DNA of 52,339 nucleotides from Candidatus Nanopelagicales bacterium (GTDB taxonomy: Bacteria; Actinomycetota; Actinomycetes; S36-B12; UBA5976), in assembly GCA_023260395.1 (NCBI GenBank), contig JALQVI010000004.1:1-52339 (forward strand). The letters run 5' to 3'. How positions within the stretch are numbered: position 1 is the first letter of the stretch; each line of letters opens with the position of its first letter. The position numbers and the translations under genes were made by a program. Shown one piece after another: positions 1 through 11,668 of the stretch. The notes under the pieces were generated by a model, which worked only from the letters and a program-made list of their open reading frames with translations, made no database searches and had not been told where the DNA came from.

Positions 1-52
1 GGATGAGCAAAAGACTGGTGATAGCCAGCACAACCTCAAGCAGGATTGTCAT
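1..52 (-). CDS. secG: SecG, preprotein translocase subunit (5' part only)
   Basis: The complement strand from 52 encodes MTILLEVVLAITSLLLI and runs off the window edge, so only 17 residues are visible. A short start followed at once by a hydrophobic helix, directly downstream of tpiA, is the usual position and N-terminus of SecG, the small two-helix subunit of the SecYEG channel in the cytoplasmic membrane. The 54-nt gap after tpiA holds no clear terminator, so co-transcription with the glycolytic genes is likely. Only the N-terminus is seen, so identity rests on context plus hydrophobicity. Confidence 0.7.
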   Translation of the reverse strand, partial: MTILLEVVLAITSLLLI

Positions 53-106
53 TTCGTGTCTCGTTTCTAGCGATGTTCTCTTAAGGATACCTGAAGCAGC
101 TGACGA

Positions 107-883
107 CTATTCACCGTGCAGACGGAAGCGGCAGATCGCCACAAACTCGTCTGGATCAAGCGAAGCTCCACCAACTAGGCCGCCATCGACGTCTTTTTCA
201 GCCATAATTGCAGCCACATTGTCAGATTTCATCGAGCCGCCATAGAGAACACGAACTTTATCCGCAGCATTTCCGTGGTTTTCACGAATACGTCCGCGAA
301 TTGCAGCACAGACTTCTTGAGCATCTGCTGGAGTTGCTACTTCGCCGGTGCCAATCGCCCAGACCGGTTCATACGCAATGACGAGGCTGGCAACTTGGTC
401 TGCTGTTAAGTCAGCAAGAGCCCCATCGACCTGCGCCAAGGTAAATGCAACCTGCTCTCCTGCTTTACGAACATCCAAACCTTCGCCCACACAAACAATT
501 GGGGTGAGGTCGTGTCGAAAAGCTGCCTTCACTTTGGCATTCACAATTTCGTCAGTCTCAGCGTGGTATTGACGACGTTCTGAGTGGCCAACCACAGCAA
601 ATGTGCATCCGAGCTTGGCAAGCATTGCCCCGCTAATTTCTCCGGTGTAGGCACCCTTGTCGGCAGCGGAAATGTCTTGGCCACCGTAACGGAGGTCAAT
701 CTTGTCGCCGTCAACCAATGTTTGTACCGATCGAATGTCAGTAAAAGGTGGCAGCACTGCGACCTCGACATTTGCGAAATCGTCAGCATTGAGTGTGTAC
801 GCCAACTTTTGCACCAAAGCGATTGCTTCGATGTGGTTGATGTTCATCTTCCAGTTGCCTGCCATCAATGGCATACGACTCAT
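107..883 (-). CDS. tpiA: Triosephosphate isomerase
   Basis: 258 residues, the normal length for this TIM-barrel enzyme, which interconverts dihydroxyacetone phosphate and glyceraldehyde 3-phosphate in the cytoplasm. The substrate-binding N10/K12 pair is in GNWKMN, the catalytic histidine H100 in VVGHSERR, and the catalytic glutamate E172 in [11 protein letters not shown]. The start codon follows the pgk stop directly (TAA-ATG) and has a strong GGAGG 8 nt upstream inside the end of pgk, so the two are translationally close. It is the third gene of a gap-pgk-tpiA operon leading into secG. Confidence 0.97.
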   Translation of the reverse strand: MSRMPLMAGNWKMNINHIEAIALVQKLAYTLNADDFANVEVAVLPPFTDIRSVQTLVDGDKIDLRYGGQDISAADKGAYTGEISGAMLAKLGCTFAVVGHSERRQYHAETDEIVNAKVKAAFRHDLTPIVCVGEGLDVRKAGEQVAFTLAQVDGALADLTADQVASLVIAYEPVWAIGTGEVATPADAQEVCAAIRGRIRENHGNAADKVRVLYGGSMKSDNVAAIMAEKDVDGGLVGGASLDPDEFVAICRFRLHGE

Positions 884-2079
884 TTAGTTGTCCTCCAGAA
901 CTGCCAGACCTGGCAAAGTCTTTCCTTCTAAGTATTCAAGGCTTGCGCCGCCACCCGTTGAGATGTGCGTAAAGCCTGCCTCGTCGATGCCAAGCAATCG
1001 AACTGCGGCAGCCGAATCGCCACCGCCAATTACCGTTGTTGCATCAATTTTGGTCATGGCTACAGCAACCGAACGCGTACCTTCTGCAAAGGCTTGCATT
1101 TCGAATACTCCCATTGGGCCATTCCAGACAACTGTCTTGGCATCACCCAGTTTGGCTGCGAAAAGTTCACGAGTCTTTGGACCAATGTCCAGACCCATCC
1201 AGCCATCAGGAATTTCGCTTGCAGCCACAACTTGAGTATTGGCATCTGCTGCGAATTCATCGGCGATTACCACATCCACTGGAACGACAATTTCGACACC
1301 ATTGTCTGTCGCACGAGCAACTAAGTCTTTAACGGTGTCAATCATTTCGGTTTCGAGCAAAGAGTTGCCGACTGAAAAACCTTGTGCCGCCAAGAATGTG
1401 TAGGCCATGCCACCACCAACAAGTAGGCGATCAACGGACTTGAGCAAGTTTTCAACTACGCCAAGTTTGTCGCTAACTTTTGAACCACCGAGGATCACAA
1501 CATATGGACGATCAGGATCAGCAAGAAGTTTGGCAAAAACTTTGGCTTCTTTTTCAACCAAAAGACCTGCTGCATGAGGTAAGGCTTCGGCCAAATCAGT
1601 AACTGATGCTTGCTTACGGTGAACAACACCAAAACCATCACTGACATAGAAGTCAGCTAGCTTGGCCCATTCGGCAGCTAGAGATGCGCGTTCGGCTTGG
1701 TCTTTACTGGTTTCACGTGCATCGAAACGAACGTTTTCCAGCATCGCAACGTCACCATCAGATAATGAAGCAGCTAGTTCCACCGCAGGCTGTCCGGAAG
1801 TGGTTGCACATAACTCAACGTGTTGTCCAAGCAGTTCACTAAGACGTTTTGCAGCCGGTGCGAGCGAGTACTTAGCCTCAGGCGCACCCTTGGGGCGACC
1901 GAGGTGCGCCAAGATGATTACCTTGGCGCCACGCTCGATCAGTGACTTAATGGTTGGAATGCTGGCAACAATGCGCCCGTCATCAGTAATAGTGCCCTGA
2001 TCATCAAGCGGAACGTTCAAGTCTGAACGCACGATAACTGTTTTGCCAGCTACATCCAGCTGGTCGATCCCGCGAATCA

Positions 2080-2080
<1 letters not shown>
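884..2080 (-). CDS. pgk: Phosphoglycerate kinase
   Basis: 398 residues, full length. The enzyme transfers the acyl phosphate of 1,3-bisphosphoglycerate to ADP. Family marks include RSDLNVPLD near the N-terminus, the substrate-binding HLGRPKG, the hinge motif [11 protein letters not shown], and the nucleotide-binding GGGDSAAA near the C-terminus. The start overlaps the gap stop codon by one base (TAATG), pointing to translational coupling. It lies in the gap-pgk-tpiA-secG order common in Actinobacteria. Confidence 0.97.
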
Positions 2081-3096
<1,016 letters not shown>

Positions 3097-3160
3097 CTAG
3101 TACTTGATCCGATGTAACGCGGGAGCGCCGTTGCTACCTTTGGGACCAGTCTAGCGTTTG

Positions 3161-4135
3161 TTACCCCTCAAGCATGTCTGGGGTAAGGCCTGATTCGGTG
3201 TTGGGAATGCCTAAATCGGCCGCTGTTTTATCTGCCATGGCTAGCAAACGCCGAATTCGCCCTGCAATGGCATCTTTGGTCATTGGCGGGTTGGCTAAGG
3301 CACCGAGTTCTTCGAGGCTGGCCTGTTGGTGTGTCACGCGCAATTGGCCGGCTTCGAGTAAATGTTCTGGGATTTTGTCGCCAAGAATTTCCATTGCTCG
3401 CTGGGCACGGGCACCTGCGGCTACTGCAGCTCGTGCTGATCGGCGAAGGTTGGCATCATCAAAATTAGCAAGGCGGTTCGCAGTGGCGCGCACTTCGCGA
3501 CGCAGGCGTCGTTCTTCCCATGCCATAACAGATTCGTGGGCACCGATTCGCGTCAACATGGCGCTGATGGCATCGCCGTCGCGGATTACGACTCGATCTA
3601 CGCCACGAACTTCACGCGCCTTGGCTGCGATGCCAAGACGTCGAGCGCTACCGACGAGCGCCAATGCGGCTTCGGGTCCTGGGCAAGTCACTTCCAGTGA
3701 GCTGCTTCGTCCAGGCTCGGTCAATGAACCATGAGCAAGAAACGCACCGCGCCAAGCTGACTCGGCATCACACAAGCTGGCAGACACGATGTGCGGCGGT
3801 AATCCACGAATTGGACGACCGCTGGCATCAACCAGTCCGGCTTGTTTCGCTAGTCGATCGCCTTCTTCGGCAACGCGCACTAAGTATCGGCTGCCTTTTC
3901 GAATGCCTGATCCTGACAAGACGCTGACTTCGGCATGGTGGCCGAAAAGTTCAGCTAAATCTTTTTTCAAGCGTCGCGCCGCCTGACCAGTATCAAGTTC
4001 TGCTTCGACGACAATTTTTCCACCGACGAGGTGAAGGCCACCGGCAAAGCGAAGCAAAGTGGACACTTCCGCTTTACGGCAGCATGCCTTAGTCACTGTT
4101 AAGCGACTAAGTTCGTCCTTTACTGCTGCAGTCAT
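3161..4135 (-). CDS. whiA: WhiA, sporulation/cell-division DNA-binding regulator
   Basis: About 324 residues, matching actinobacterial WhiA closely: [11 protein letters not shown] at the start, FAGGLHLV, then [18 protein letters not shown] of the LAGLIDADG-like domain and the C-terminal helix-turn-helix with KQASL-type sequence ([10 protein letters not shown]) and AGRIRRLL. In Streptomyces it acts with WhiB on division and sporulation genes; in non-sporulating Actinobacteria its role is probably in cell division. I chose the ATG at 4135 because GGAG lies 7 nt before it and it gives an ATGA overlap with yvcK. An in-frame ATG at 4141 (MAMTAAV, the commonly annotated form) has the same GGAG only 1 nt away. 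Confidence 0.95.
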   Translation of the reverse strand: MTAAVKDELSRLTVTKACCRKAEVSTLLRFAGGLHLVGGKIVVEAELDTGQAARRLKKDLAELFGHHAEVSVLSGSGIRKGSRYLVRVAEEGDRLAKQAGLVDASGRPIRGLPPHIVSASLCDAESAWRGAFLAHGSLTEPGRSSSLEVTCPGPEAALALVGSARRLGIAAKAREVRGVDRVVIRDGDAISAMLTRIGAHESVMAWEERRLRREVRATANRLANFDDANLRRSARAAVAAGARAQRAMEILGDKIPEHLLEAGQLRVTHQQASLEELGALANPPMTKDAIAGRIRRLLAMADKTAADLGIPNTESGLTPDMLEG

Positions 4136-5091
4136 TGCCATACTCCGATACTCTCATGTGCGAATACTGAACGGTACGCCGAGGCTAGCAATTGCGCATC
4201 GTGCTGATCTGAACTCGATTGTGCAACAGGCGCGAAATGGACGTGCGCGCCCACATTGGCGCAGGCCTGAATCAGGCGTTGCTGGTCGGCCACATGTGAT
4301 GGGTCAGCGATGACAGCATCGAGTCGAAAATCGGGATAATTTGCGATCATGACGTCCAAGTAGTTCTCCGGAGAGTAGCCCTGCGTCTCCCCTTGTTGCG
4401 CCTTAAGATTCAGGACCAAAACCCTCTTTGCTGTCGTATCGTGCAACGCCTGACGCATTTCCTTTACATGAAAATGCGTCAAGACGCTGGTAAACCAGGA
4501 CCCTGGACCTAACACAACAACATCGCTATTAATCACGGCTGCTACTGCCTCAGGACAATGGGCCGGATTTTCCGGTTCAAGTTTGACTGATTCAATCGAG
4601 CCAGTTGTCGTTGCTACTTGTACTTGGCCACGTACGAGATGCAAGTCTCCCGAGCTTTCCCGCACATTGGCAATGATTTCGAGCGGTTCAAGTGCCAACG
4701 GCAACACTTTGCCACGTGCATCCAGCAATCGCCCTACCCATTCCAGAGCGGAAACAACATCGTGCTGTTCTTCCCACAGCGCCGTAATGAGCAAATTCCC
4801 AAGGGAATGACCGTTGAGATCGCCGTTGCTGTGAAAACGGTGCTGCAGCACTCGAGCCCAAGTTGAGCCCCATTCATCATCGCCGCACAATGCAGCAAGC
4901 GCCATTCGCAAATCACCCGGAGGCACCACTCCAAATTGATCCCGAATCCGACCGCTGCTGCCGCCGTTGTCACTCACACCTACGACCGCAGTCACTTGTG
5001 ATGTCACGCGCCGAAGCGCGCGCAACGACGCTGCAAGCCCATGTCCGCCGCCCAAGGCGACAACATGCGGTGAACGTTTCGGTGCAGCCAT
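4132..5091 (-). CDS. YvcK/CofD-family protein (gluconeogenesis factor)
   Basis: 319 residues from the ATG at 5091. The nucleotide-sugar-binding glycine-rich motif is [12 protein letters not shown], followed by [17 protein letters not shown] and the family motif LGNLLITAL. YvcK proteins bind UDP-GlcNAc and influence cell-wall synthesis and growth on gluconeogenic carbon. The reading frame is open further upstream, but the start at 5091 forms a TAATG junction with the rapZ stop and fits the family N-terminus. The rapZ-yvcK-whiA trio is conserved across Gram-positive bacteria. Confidence 0.93.
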   Translation of the reverse strand: MAAPKRSPHVVALGGGHGLAASLRALRRVTSQVTAVVGVSDNGGSSGRIRDQFGVVPPGDLRMALAALCGDDEWGSTWARVLQHRFHSNGDLNGHSLGNLLITALWEEQHDVVSALEWVGRLLDARGKVLPLALEPLEIIANVRESSGDLHLVRGQVQVATTTGSIESVKLEPENPAHCPEAVAAVINSDVVVLGPGSWFTSVLTHFHVKEMRQALHDTTAKRVLVLNLKAQQGETQGYSPENYLDVMIANYPDFRLDAVIADPSHVADQQRLIQACANVGAHVHFAPVAQSSSDQHDAQLLASAYRSVFAHESIGVWQ

Positions 5092-5948
5092 TACTCGCGA
5101 CCCAAATCGCGGTGTTGAATGCGAACCTCTACGCCAATCTTGGCTAAGCGCGCTGCCAAATTTTCCACCATTGCCACGCTGCGATGCTTTCCACCTGTGC
5201 AACCTAGCGCGATGGTTACAAATCTTTTGCCCTCGCGAATGTAGCCATCTTCGACAATGCTGACGAGTTGCGCGTAGTGATCGAGAAACTCCTGAGCCTC
5301 TTTGTGCCCCAGCACAAAATCGTTTACGGCCTCGTTCAAACCTGTTTGCTCGCGCATCTCATCGTTCCAATGCGGATTAGGCAGAAAGCGCATATCAGCA
5401 ACCATGTCGGCGTCAACTGGAATTCCATACTTGAATCCAAACGACATTATGGTCGCTCGAAGAGCTACATTTTCTTCATCATCGAATGCATCTTCGATTG
5501 CTCGACGCAAGTCATGAACATTGAGATTGCTGGTATCGATAATTAAATCTGCGTCGCCGCGCAAATCTCCGAGCAAAGCACGTTCGCGTTCCACCGCAGC
5601 CAAAATATTGTCATTTTTTTGTAATGGATGAGGACGGCGCGATGATTCATAACGCCGCACAAGCACTTCGTTACCTGCCTCTAAGAAAAGGACTCGCACA
5701 TCGTGGCCCGCGGATTTCAATTCATCAATGGATGCTTGTAACTCGTCGAAAAGTTTTCCGCCACGAACATCTGCAACAAGCGCTATCTTCGTGTTTGTTG
5801 ACGGCTGTGATAGCAACTCCACAGTCTGGCTCATCAACGTAGGTGGCAAGTTGTCGACCACAAACCATCCGACATCTTCGAGCGCCCGAGTAGCCGTTGA
5901 TCTACCGGCACCAGACATGCCCGTTACGAGCACTACTGAAATAGTCAC
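5091..5948 (-). CDS. rapZ: RapZ-type nucleotide-binding protein
   Basis: 285 residues. The P-loop is GMSGAGRSTA, with arginine where most P-loops have lysine; this is usual for the actinobacterial branch as I recall it. The C-terminal domain carries GCTGGKHRSV, the family's conserved substrate or RNA-binding motif. In E. coli RapZ is an adaptor sensing glucosamine-6-phosphate; in Gram-positives the function is less clear. It overlaps uvrC by ATGA upstream and yvcK by TAATG downstream, so uvrC-rapZ-yvcK-whiA is one translationally coupled run. Confidence 0.93.
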   Translation of the reverse strand: MTISVVLVTGMSGAGRSTATRALEDVGWFVVDNLPPTLMSQTVELLSQPSTNTKIALVADVRGGKLFDELQASIDELKSAGHDVRVLFLEAGNEVLVRRYESSRRPHPLQKNDNILAAVERERALLGDLRGDADLIIDTSNLNVHDLRRAIEDAFDDEENVALRATIMSFGFKYGIPVDADMVADMRFLPNPHWNDEMREQTGLNEAVNDFVLGHKEAQEFLDHYAQLVSIVEDGYIREGKRFVTIALGCTGGKHRSVAMVENLAARLAKIGVEVRIQHRDLGRE

Positions 5949-7813
5949 GATTCAATTATCTCGCCAGTAGTCACATTCACCACTGGTTGTGCCTGATTTT
6001 GTCCATGAAGTGCGGAAACAATTTCGGAGGCCTGTTTTGGTCCAATGCCGTTAACAAGAGAAATCTCATCTACTGAAGCGGCCTTAATCTTCTTCAGTGA
6101 ACCAAAGTGCGCCAGCAGCGCCTTTTTCCTGACTGGTCCTAGCCCTGGTATGGCATCTAGTTCACTATCAACCATCGATTTCGATCGACGTTCGCGATGC
6201 AAGTTGATGGCAAACCGATGCGCTTCATCGCGAACTCGCTGAAGCAAGAACAACGCCTCGCTATTGCGGGGCAACACAAAGGGATACTCGCCACCAGGCA
6301 ACCAGATTTCTTCCATGCGCTTTGCCAGTCCAACGACATACATCGATCCAAGCCCCAATTCATTGAGCGCCTGGGCGGCAGCATTAACTTGCGGCAGACC
6401 ACCATCGATGACGAGCAGGTTTGGGCGATATGGGCGGTGTGCCTTTTCATCCACTTGAGCAAAGTGCCGTGTCACGACTTGCCTAATGGATGCCGTGTCA
6501 TCGCGCGGATCTTCAATTATGAATCGGCGGTAGTCCTTTTTGAATGGAAGGCCATCTTCAAAGACAACAAGCGATGCAACGACATTCGTTCCTTGAATAT
6601 GCGAAACGTCAATACATTCAATTCGTAGCGGCGCGCTTGCAAGGCCGAGTGCTTCTTGAATTTCCGTCAAAGCCTGGGATCGTGTGACCAAGTCCGACGA
6701 TCGCTTGGATTTATGTGACACGAGCGCGTGGTGGGCATTGGCAACCACCGTTTCCATCAAGGTGCGCTTGTCCCCTCGTGCTGGCACGCGGATATTGACC
6801 TGAGCATGACGCTCTGCAGTTAACAACTCTTGAACGCTTTCAACGCTATCTGCATTTGCACTCACCAAAATTTCAGTTGGAATTTCATCATTAGTTGCAG
6901 TCGCGTATACATACATCAATGCATCAGTGATCAATGTTTCGTCGGTTGCCTCGACAGGGTTCTCCATGATGAAACCGCGTTGACCCACAATTCGGCCATC
7001 TCTCACAGCAAACAATTGGACCGCAGATTGCAAGTCATCGTGGCTAATCCCTACGAAGTCAGCGTTAGTTGCATCAGCGAGAACAACTGCGCTCTTTTCA
7101 CGCACTCGTTCCAATGCTGCTAAATCATCTCGCAGCACCGACGCTCGTTCGTAGTCTTGAACTTCGGCAGCTTCTTTCATTCGCGTCTGCAAATCACGCA
7201 TCACATGCGCAGAATTGCCCGCCATGAACGATGCGAGTTCTTTGACAGTGGCTCGATGCTCTTCCTCATTAACTCGACCCACACAAGGCGCTGAACAACG
7301 TTCTATATGAGCCAACAAACAAGGACGACCCGATGCTTTGGCATTTCGAAAGACACCCGAAGTACAGCTTCGCACCGGAAAAACACGAAGCAAGTGATCT
7401 AACGTGTCGCGAATGGCCCACGCTTGTACGTACGGACCGAAATACGTAACACCTTTTCGCTTGTCCCCGCGATAAACGAAAACACGCGGAAATTCTTCAG
7501 CCATCGAGATTGCAAGATACGGGTAAGACTTGTCATCTCGATATCTGACGTTGAAGTTTGGATCAAACTCCTTAATCCACGCATACTCCAATTGCAGCGC
7601 TTCAGTTTCATTGCGAACAGTTACCCAATCGACACTGGTCGCCATGGCCACCATCGTTTGAGTGCGCGGGTGCAGATCATTGCCAAAATACGAACTCAGT
7701 CGATTCTTAAGATTCTTGGCCTTGCCCACATAAATAACGCGAGCCGACTCATCCCGAAAGCGATAAACCCCTGGCGCCGTGGGGATGTCCTTTGGTTTAT
7801 CCGCAGGTCGCAT
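5945..7813 (-). CDS. uvrC: Excinuclease ABC subunit C
   Basis: 622 residues, full length. The GIY-YIG nuclease domain is at the N-terminus (PGVYRF, then VIYVGKAKNL) and makes the 3' incision. A UVR helix pair that binds UvrB lies near residues 205-240. The RNase H-like domain making the 5' incision begins around IECIDVSHIQGTN, and helix-hairpin-helix motifs (IPGLGPVRKKALL, VNGIGPKQA) end the protein. It starts 2 nt after the uvrA stop, so the two are co-transcribed. Confidence 0.97.
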   Translation of the reverse strand: MRPADKPKDIPTAPGVYRFRDESARVIYVGKAKNLKNRLSSYFGNDLHPRTQTMVAMATSVDWVTVRNETEALQLEYAWIKEFDPNFNVRYRDDKSYPYLAISMAEEFPRVFVYRGDKRKGVTYFGPYVQAWAIRDTLDHLLRVFPVRSCTSGVFRNAKASGRPCLLAHIERCSAPCVGRVNEEEHRATVKELASFMAGNSAHVMRDLQTRMKEAAEVQDYERASVLRDDLAALERVREKSAVVLADATNADFVGISHDDLQSAVQLFAVRDGRIVGQRGFIMENPVEATDETLITDALMYVYATATNDEIPTEILVSANADSVESVQELLTAERHAQVNIRVPARGDKRTLMETVVANAHHALVSHKSKRSSDLVTRSQALTEIQEALGLASAPLRIECIDVSHIQGTNVVASLVVFEDGLPFKKDYRRFIIEDPRDDTASIRQVVTRHFAQVDEKAHRPYRPNLLVIDGGLPQVNAAAQALNELGLGSMYVVGLAKRMEEIWLPGGEYPFVLPRNSEALFLLQRVRDEAHRFAINLHRERRSKSMVDSELDAIPGLGPVRKKALLAHFGSLKKIKAASVDEISLVNGIGPKQASEIVSALHGQNQAQPVVNVTTGEIIES

Positions 7814-7815
7814 GA

Positions 7816-10656
7816 CTACTTCTTGAGCAGCGGTTTGAGGAATTGGCCGGTATGCGAAGCTTTGACCTTTGCAACGTCCTCAGGCGTTCCCGTGGCAACA
7901 ACAGTTCCACCGCCAGAACCGCCTTCTGGACCCATGTCGATAAGCCAGTCTGCTGTCTTTATGACATCAAGATTGTGCTCAATAACGATGACCGTATTGC
8001 CCTTATCGACTAGTGAATGCAATACCGTAAGCAACTTGTTCACGTCCTCGAAATGCAAACCAGTCGTTGGTTCGTCCAATACGTAAATTGTGCGACCAGT
8101 TGAACGCTTTTGTAATTCTGAAGCCAACTTCACTCGCTGCGCTTCACCACCCGAAAGCGTGGTTGCTGGCTGACCTAGTCGGACATAGCCAAGACCAACA
8201 TCCATCAGCGTTTGAAGATGACGAGCAATGGGTGGAATGGCAGCAAAAAATTCCAAACCCTCTTCGATAGGCATATTCAAAATATCCGAGATGGACTTGC
8301 CTTTGTAATGAACTTCCAAAGTCTCTCGGTTGTAACGCGCGCCATGACATACCTCGCACGGCACGTAAACGTCCGGCAAGAAGTTCATCTCAATCTTGAG
8401 AGTTCCATCGCCCGAGCAGGACTCGCAGCGCCCACCCTTTACGTTGAAAGAGAAACGTCCTTGCTGGTAGCCGCGCATCTTGGCTTCAGTAGTTTCCGCG
8501 AACAACTTGCGCACATGATCGAATACGCCTGTGTAGGTTGCAGGATTTGAACGAGGTGTACGTCCAATTGGACTCTGATCGACATGCACTACTTTGTCGA
8601 GTTGCTCAACACCTTCGACACGTGTGTGTTTGCCAGGTACCGATCGAGCACCATTGAGATCGCGAGCAAGGACGCTATACAAAATGTCATTGACGAGCGT
8701 GGACTTACCCGAACCGGAAACTCCGGTAACAGCCACAAAACATCCAAGCGGGAATGACGCTGAAACGTTCTGCAGGTTGTGCTCTTTTGCACCCTTCACC
8801 GTCAGTTGGCGACTCTTGTCGAAAGGTCGACGTTCTTTTGGCACCTCAATCGAACGTTTGCCAGACAAGTACTGCCCTGTCAGTGATTTCTTTGATGCAA
8901 TCAAGTCCTCGTAAGAGCCGCTAACAACAACTTCGCCACCATGTTCGCCAGCACCAGGACCGATGTCGACAATCCAGTCAGCCATGCGAATGGTGTCTTC
9001 ATCATGTTCAACAACGATCAAAGTATTGCCCAGGTTTCGCAGTCGAACAAGAGTTTCGATCAAACGATGATTGTCGCGTTGATGCAATCCAATACTTGGT
9101 TCATCCAATACATAAAGGACACCAACAAGTCCGGAACCAATTTGAGTCGCAAGACGAATACGTTGCGCTTCGCCACCAGCAAGCGATCCAGCTGAACGCT
9201 CTAACGACAAGTAGGACAAACCAACATCAACAAGGAAAGCAAGTCGCTCATTGACTTCCTTGAGTACTCGATCGGCAATCGCACGCTCGCGCGCAGCCAA
9301 CTTCAGGTCTTTCAAGAATTCAGCACATTCACCGATTGGCATGGCAGAAATTTCGGCAATGTTTTTGCCACTCAAGGTGACCGACAGCGAAATGGGCTTG
9401 AGTCGTGCGCCAGTGCAAGCAGGACACGGCACTTCGCGCATGTAACCAGCAAGTTTCTCTCGAGTGGAATCGCTTTCTGACTCCGCGTGCTTACGCATCA
9501 CGTAATCAATCGCGCCTTCAAAGCCCGTCGAGTACGTACGTTGACGGCCATAGCGGTTCTTGTATTTCACATGCACTTCATGGCCATGACCATAAAGCAA
9601 TGCATCTTTAGCCTTAGCCGGTAACTTCTTCCACGGCACATCGGTGCCGAATTCCATCTCTTTAGCCAGCGCTTTTGTGAGTCGGAAAAAGTAATCAAAG
9701 ATATGGCCAGATGACCATGGGTCAATCGCTCCCTCTTCGAGAGTCAGATCAGGATCCGGAATGATGAGCTCAGGATCAACTTCCATTTGGGTTCCCAAAC
9801 CGGTACATTCACCGCAAGCGCCAAAGGGCGAGTTGAAAGAAAATGAACGTGGTTCGAGTTCTTCAAACTGATTACCGTCGTAAAGACATACCAAGTGCTC
9901 GCTGAACATACGTTCACGCTCAGGATCATCGTCTGGCAAGTCCACAAATTCAAGAGTCACCAAACCCGATGACAAGCGAAGCGCCGTTTCAATACTGTCC
10001 GTAAGTCGTCGAACTGCATCAGGCTTTACAGCCAATCGGTCAACAACTACTTCAATGGTGTGCTTCTCTTGCTTTTTTAACTTCGGTGCTTCTTCAAGCC
10101 CGTAAACCACACCGTCAATTCGAGCACGGGCAAAGCCTTGGCTCTGCAGTGAGCGGAAAAGTTCGGCGTACTCGCCTTTTCGCTCCCGAATGATTGGAGC
10201 CAGAATTTGAAACCTTGTTCCCTCGTCGATTTCAAGAATTCGGTCAACAATTTGTTGCGGGGATTGGCGACTAATCGGTCGACCACAATCCGGGCAATGA
10301 GGCTTACCAGCGCGCGCAAAAAGCAGACGCAAATAGTCATAAACCTCAGTGATGGTTCCTACTGTGGAACGAGGATTTCTATTCGTAGATTTTTGATCGA
10401 TAGACACTGCCGGCGACAAACCTTCGATGAAATCCACATCAGGCTTATCCATCTGTCCTAAAAATTGGCGCGCATAGGCTGAAAGGGATTCAACGTAGCG
10501 GCGTTGACCTTCGGCAAAAATGGTGTCAAAAGCTAACGATGACTTACCCGAACCAGATAAACCGGTAAAAACAATGAGTGCGTCACGAGGGAGGTCGAGA
10601 CTGACATCTTTAAGGTTGTGCTCACGTGCTCCGCGAACAATTAAACGATCAGCCAC
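7816..10656 (-). CDS. uvrA: Excinuclease ABC subunit A
   Basis: 946 residues with two ABC-type ATPase modules. The first P-loop is GLSGSGKSS near residue 32 and the second GVSGSGKST near 650. Two ABC signatures ([13 protein letters not shown] and LSGGEAQRV) and zinc-binding CxxC pairs (CGEC, CESC) are visible. UvrA scans DNA for damage and loads UvrB. The start is GTG at 10656, with TAGCAT 6 nt upstream and no ribosome site, so a leaderless message is likely. uvrA and uvrC form one unit, while uvrB has its own promoter candidate. Confidence 0.97.
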   Translation of the reverse strand: MADRLIVRGAREHNLKDVSLDLPRDALIVFTGLSGSGKSSLAFDTIFAEGQRRYVESLSAYARQFLGQMDKPDVDFIEGLSPAVSIDQKSTNRNPRSTVGTITEVYDYLRLLFARAGKPHCPDCGRPISRQSPQQIVDRILEIDEGTRFQILAPIIRERKGEYAELFRSLQSQGFARARIDGVVYGLEEAPKLKKQEKHTIEVVVDRLAVKPDAVRRLTDSIETALRLSSGLVTLEFVDLPDDDPERERMFSEHLVCLYDGNQFEELEPRSFSFNSPFGACGECTGLGTQMEVDPELIIPDPDLTLEEGAIDPWSSGHIFDYFFRLTKALAKEMEFGTDVPWKKLPAKAKDALLYGHGHEVHVKYKNRYGRQRTYSTGFEGAIDYVMRKHAESESDSTREKLAGYMREVPCPACTGARLKPISLSVTLSGKNIAEISAMPIGECAEFLKDLKLAARERAIADRVLKEVNERLAFLVDVGLSYLSLERSAGSLAGGEAQRIRLATQIGSGLVGVLYVLDEPSIGLHQRDNHRLIETLVRLRNLGNTLIVVEHDEDTIRMADWIVDIGPGAGEHGGEVVVSGSYEDLIASKKSLTGQYLSGKRSIEVPKERRPFDKSRQLTVKGAKEHNLQNVSASFPLGCFVAVTGVSGSGKSTLVNDILYSVLARDLNGARSVPGKHTRVEGVEQLDKVVHVDQSPIGRTPRSNPATYTGVFDHVRKLFAETTEAKMRGYQQGRFSFNVKGGRCESCSGDGTLKIEMNFLPDVYVPCEVCHGARYNRETLEVHYKGKSISDILNMPIEEGLEFFAAIPPIARHLQTLMDVGLGYVRLGQPATTLSGGEAQRVKLASELQKRSTGRTIYVLDEPTTGLHFEDVNKLLTVLHSLVDKGNTVIVIEHNLDVIKTADWLIDMGPEGGSGGGTVVATGTPEDVAKVKASHTGQFLKPLLKK

Positions 10657-10662
10657 AACCCA

Positions 10663-10668
10663 ATGCTA
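10663..10668 (-). promoter_or_regulatory. Candidate -10 element for leaderless uvrA
   Basis: TAGCAT ends 6 nt before the GTG start of uvrA. This fits TAnnnT, with transcription expected to begin at or next to the start codon. No clear -35 box or Shine-Dalgarno is seen. Confidence 0.5.
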
Positions 10669-10698
10669 TTCCCCAGTCACCGGGGTCGCACTGTGGCA

Positions 10699-11655
10699 TC
10701 AAACATTCGACTCCGATTGCGCCGATTTCCTATTTTCATGAACGCTGGCCAACGTGGCAATTCCAAGAATGGCAACAATGACTAGCAACGAGGTCGACGT
10801 CGGAATCTTTGGAATCGAGGAATTCACTTCATGAAAATAAATTGCCATGAGTTTGAACCCGATGAACACCAAAATCGCTGCAAGTCCGATGGACAGGTAC
10901 ACAAGCTTGTCCAGAAGTCCCTTGAGTAGAAAATACAAAGCACGAAGACCTAACAGGGCAAACGCATTAGCAGCAAAAACTAAGAGCGGTTCACTCGTCA
11001 CGCCGTAGGTTGCCGGGATGGAATCTAATGCGAAAAGTAAGTCAGTGCTGGCAATGGCAATAATCACGAGCAACATCGGAGTTCCGTAGCGCTTGCCTTC
11101 TCGACGAATGAAAACTTTCGATTCGTGGTACCCAGATGTGATGGGCATTAGACGCCTAACCAATCGGATTACTGCGTTATCTTCTGGATGAGGTTCTTTA
11201 TCTCGGTGTCGGTAAAGCGAAACTCCGGTCCACACCAAAATCAAACCAAAAATTACAAAAGTGAACGCAAAAGCATGAAGCGCCGCTGCTCCGATTGCAA
11301 TGAAAACCGCTCGAAAAGCAAGTGCCAGAATTACGCCAATCAGCAACACCCGTTGATGCAAAATACTTGGAACTGCAAACTGCGTCAGAATAATGACGAA
11401 GATGAATAAGTTATCTATTGATAGCGACTTCTCAACCAGGTAAGCGGCAAAATATTCCGTTCCAAACTGCGAACCGTAAGATTTCCAAACCCACGCTCCG
11501 AATACAACTGCAACGCCAATATAGAAAATCGACCACAACATTGCTTCTTTGAAAAGCACATCATGTGGCTTGCGGCTCACCATCACAAAATCTAACGCGA
11601 TGAGAACTGCAATTGTCGTTACTAAACCGATCCAAACCGAAGAACTAACGTCCAT
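10699..11655 (-). CDS. TerC-family integral membrane protein (copy 1)
   Basis: 318 residues, nearly all hydrophobic, with about eight or nine membrane helices. The two TerC signature segments with acidic residues inside helices are present: EKSLSIDNLFIF near residue 75 and [13 protein letters not shown] near 208. TerC proteins are linked to tellurite resistance; Alx and related members export Mn2+ or metalate secreted enzymes. AAGGA lies 7 nt before the ATG. It sits 13 nt downstream of a second TerC gene, and the pair separates uvrB from uvrA. Substrate is not evident from sequence. Confidence 0.9.
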   Translation of the reverse strand: MDVSSSVWIGLVTTIAVLIALDFVMVSRKPHDVLFKEAMLWSIFYIGVAVVFGAWVWKSYGSQFGTEYFAAYLVEKSLSIDNLFIFVIILTQFAVPSILHQRVLLIGVILALAFRAVFIAIGAAALHAFAFTFVIFGLILVWTGVSLYRHRDKEPHPEDNAVIRLVRRLMPITSGYHESKVFIRREGKRYGTPMLLVIIAIASTDLLFALDSIPATYGVTSEPLLVFAANAFALLGLRALYFLLKGLLDKLVYLSIGLAAILVFIGFKLMAIYFHEVNSSIPKIPTSTSLLVIVAILGIATLASVHENRKSAQSESNV

Positions 11656-11668
11656 TGAAAATCCTTAT

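Noticed and set aside
3174..3734. 186-codon open frame opposite whiA
   Set aside because: Arg/Ser-rich shadow of a conserved gene with no upstream signals.
10672..10686. CCCC-GGGG hairpin between TerC copy 1 and uvrA as a terminator
   Set aside because: Only a 4-bp stem with no U-tract.
10670..10745. LexA/SOS box upstream of uvrA (TCGAATGTTTGA)
   Set aside because: Spacing and half-sites do not fit the actinobacterial TCGAAC-N4-GTTCGA or the Bacillus CGAAC-N4-GTTCG site; it lies within the TerC coding end.
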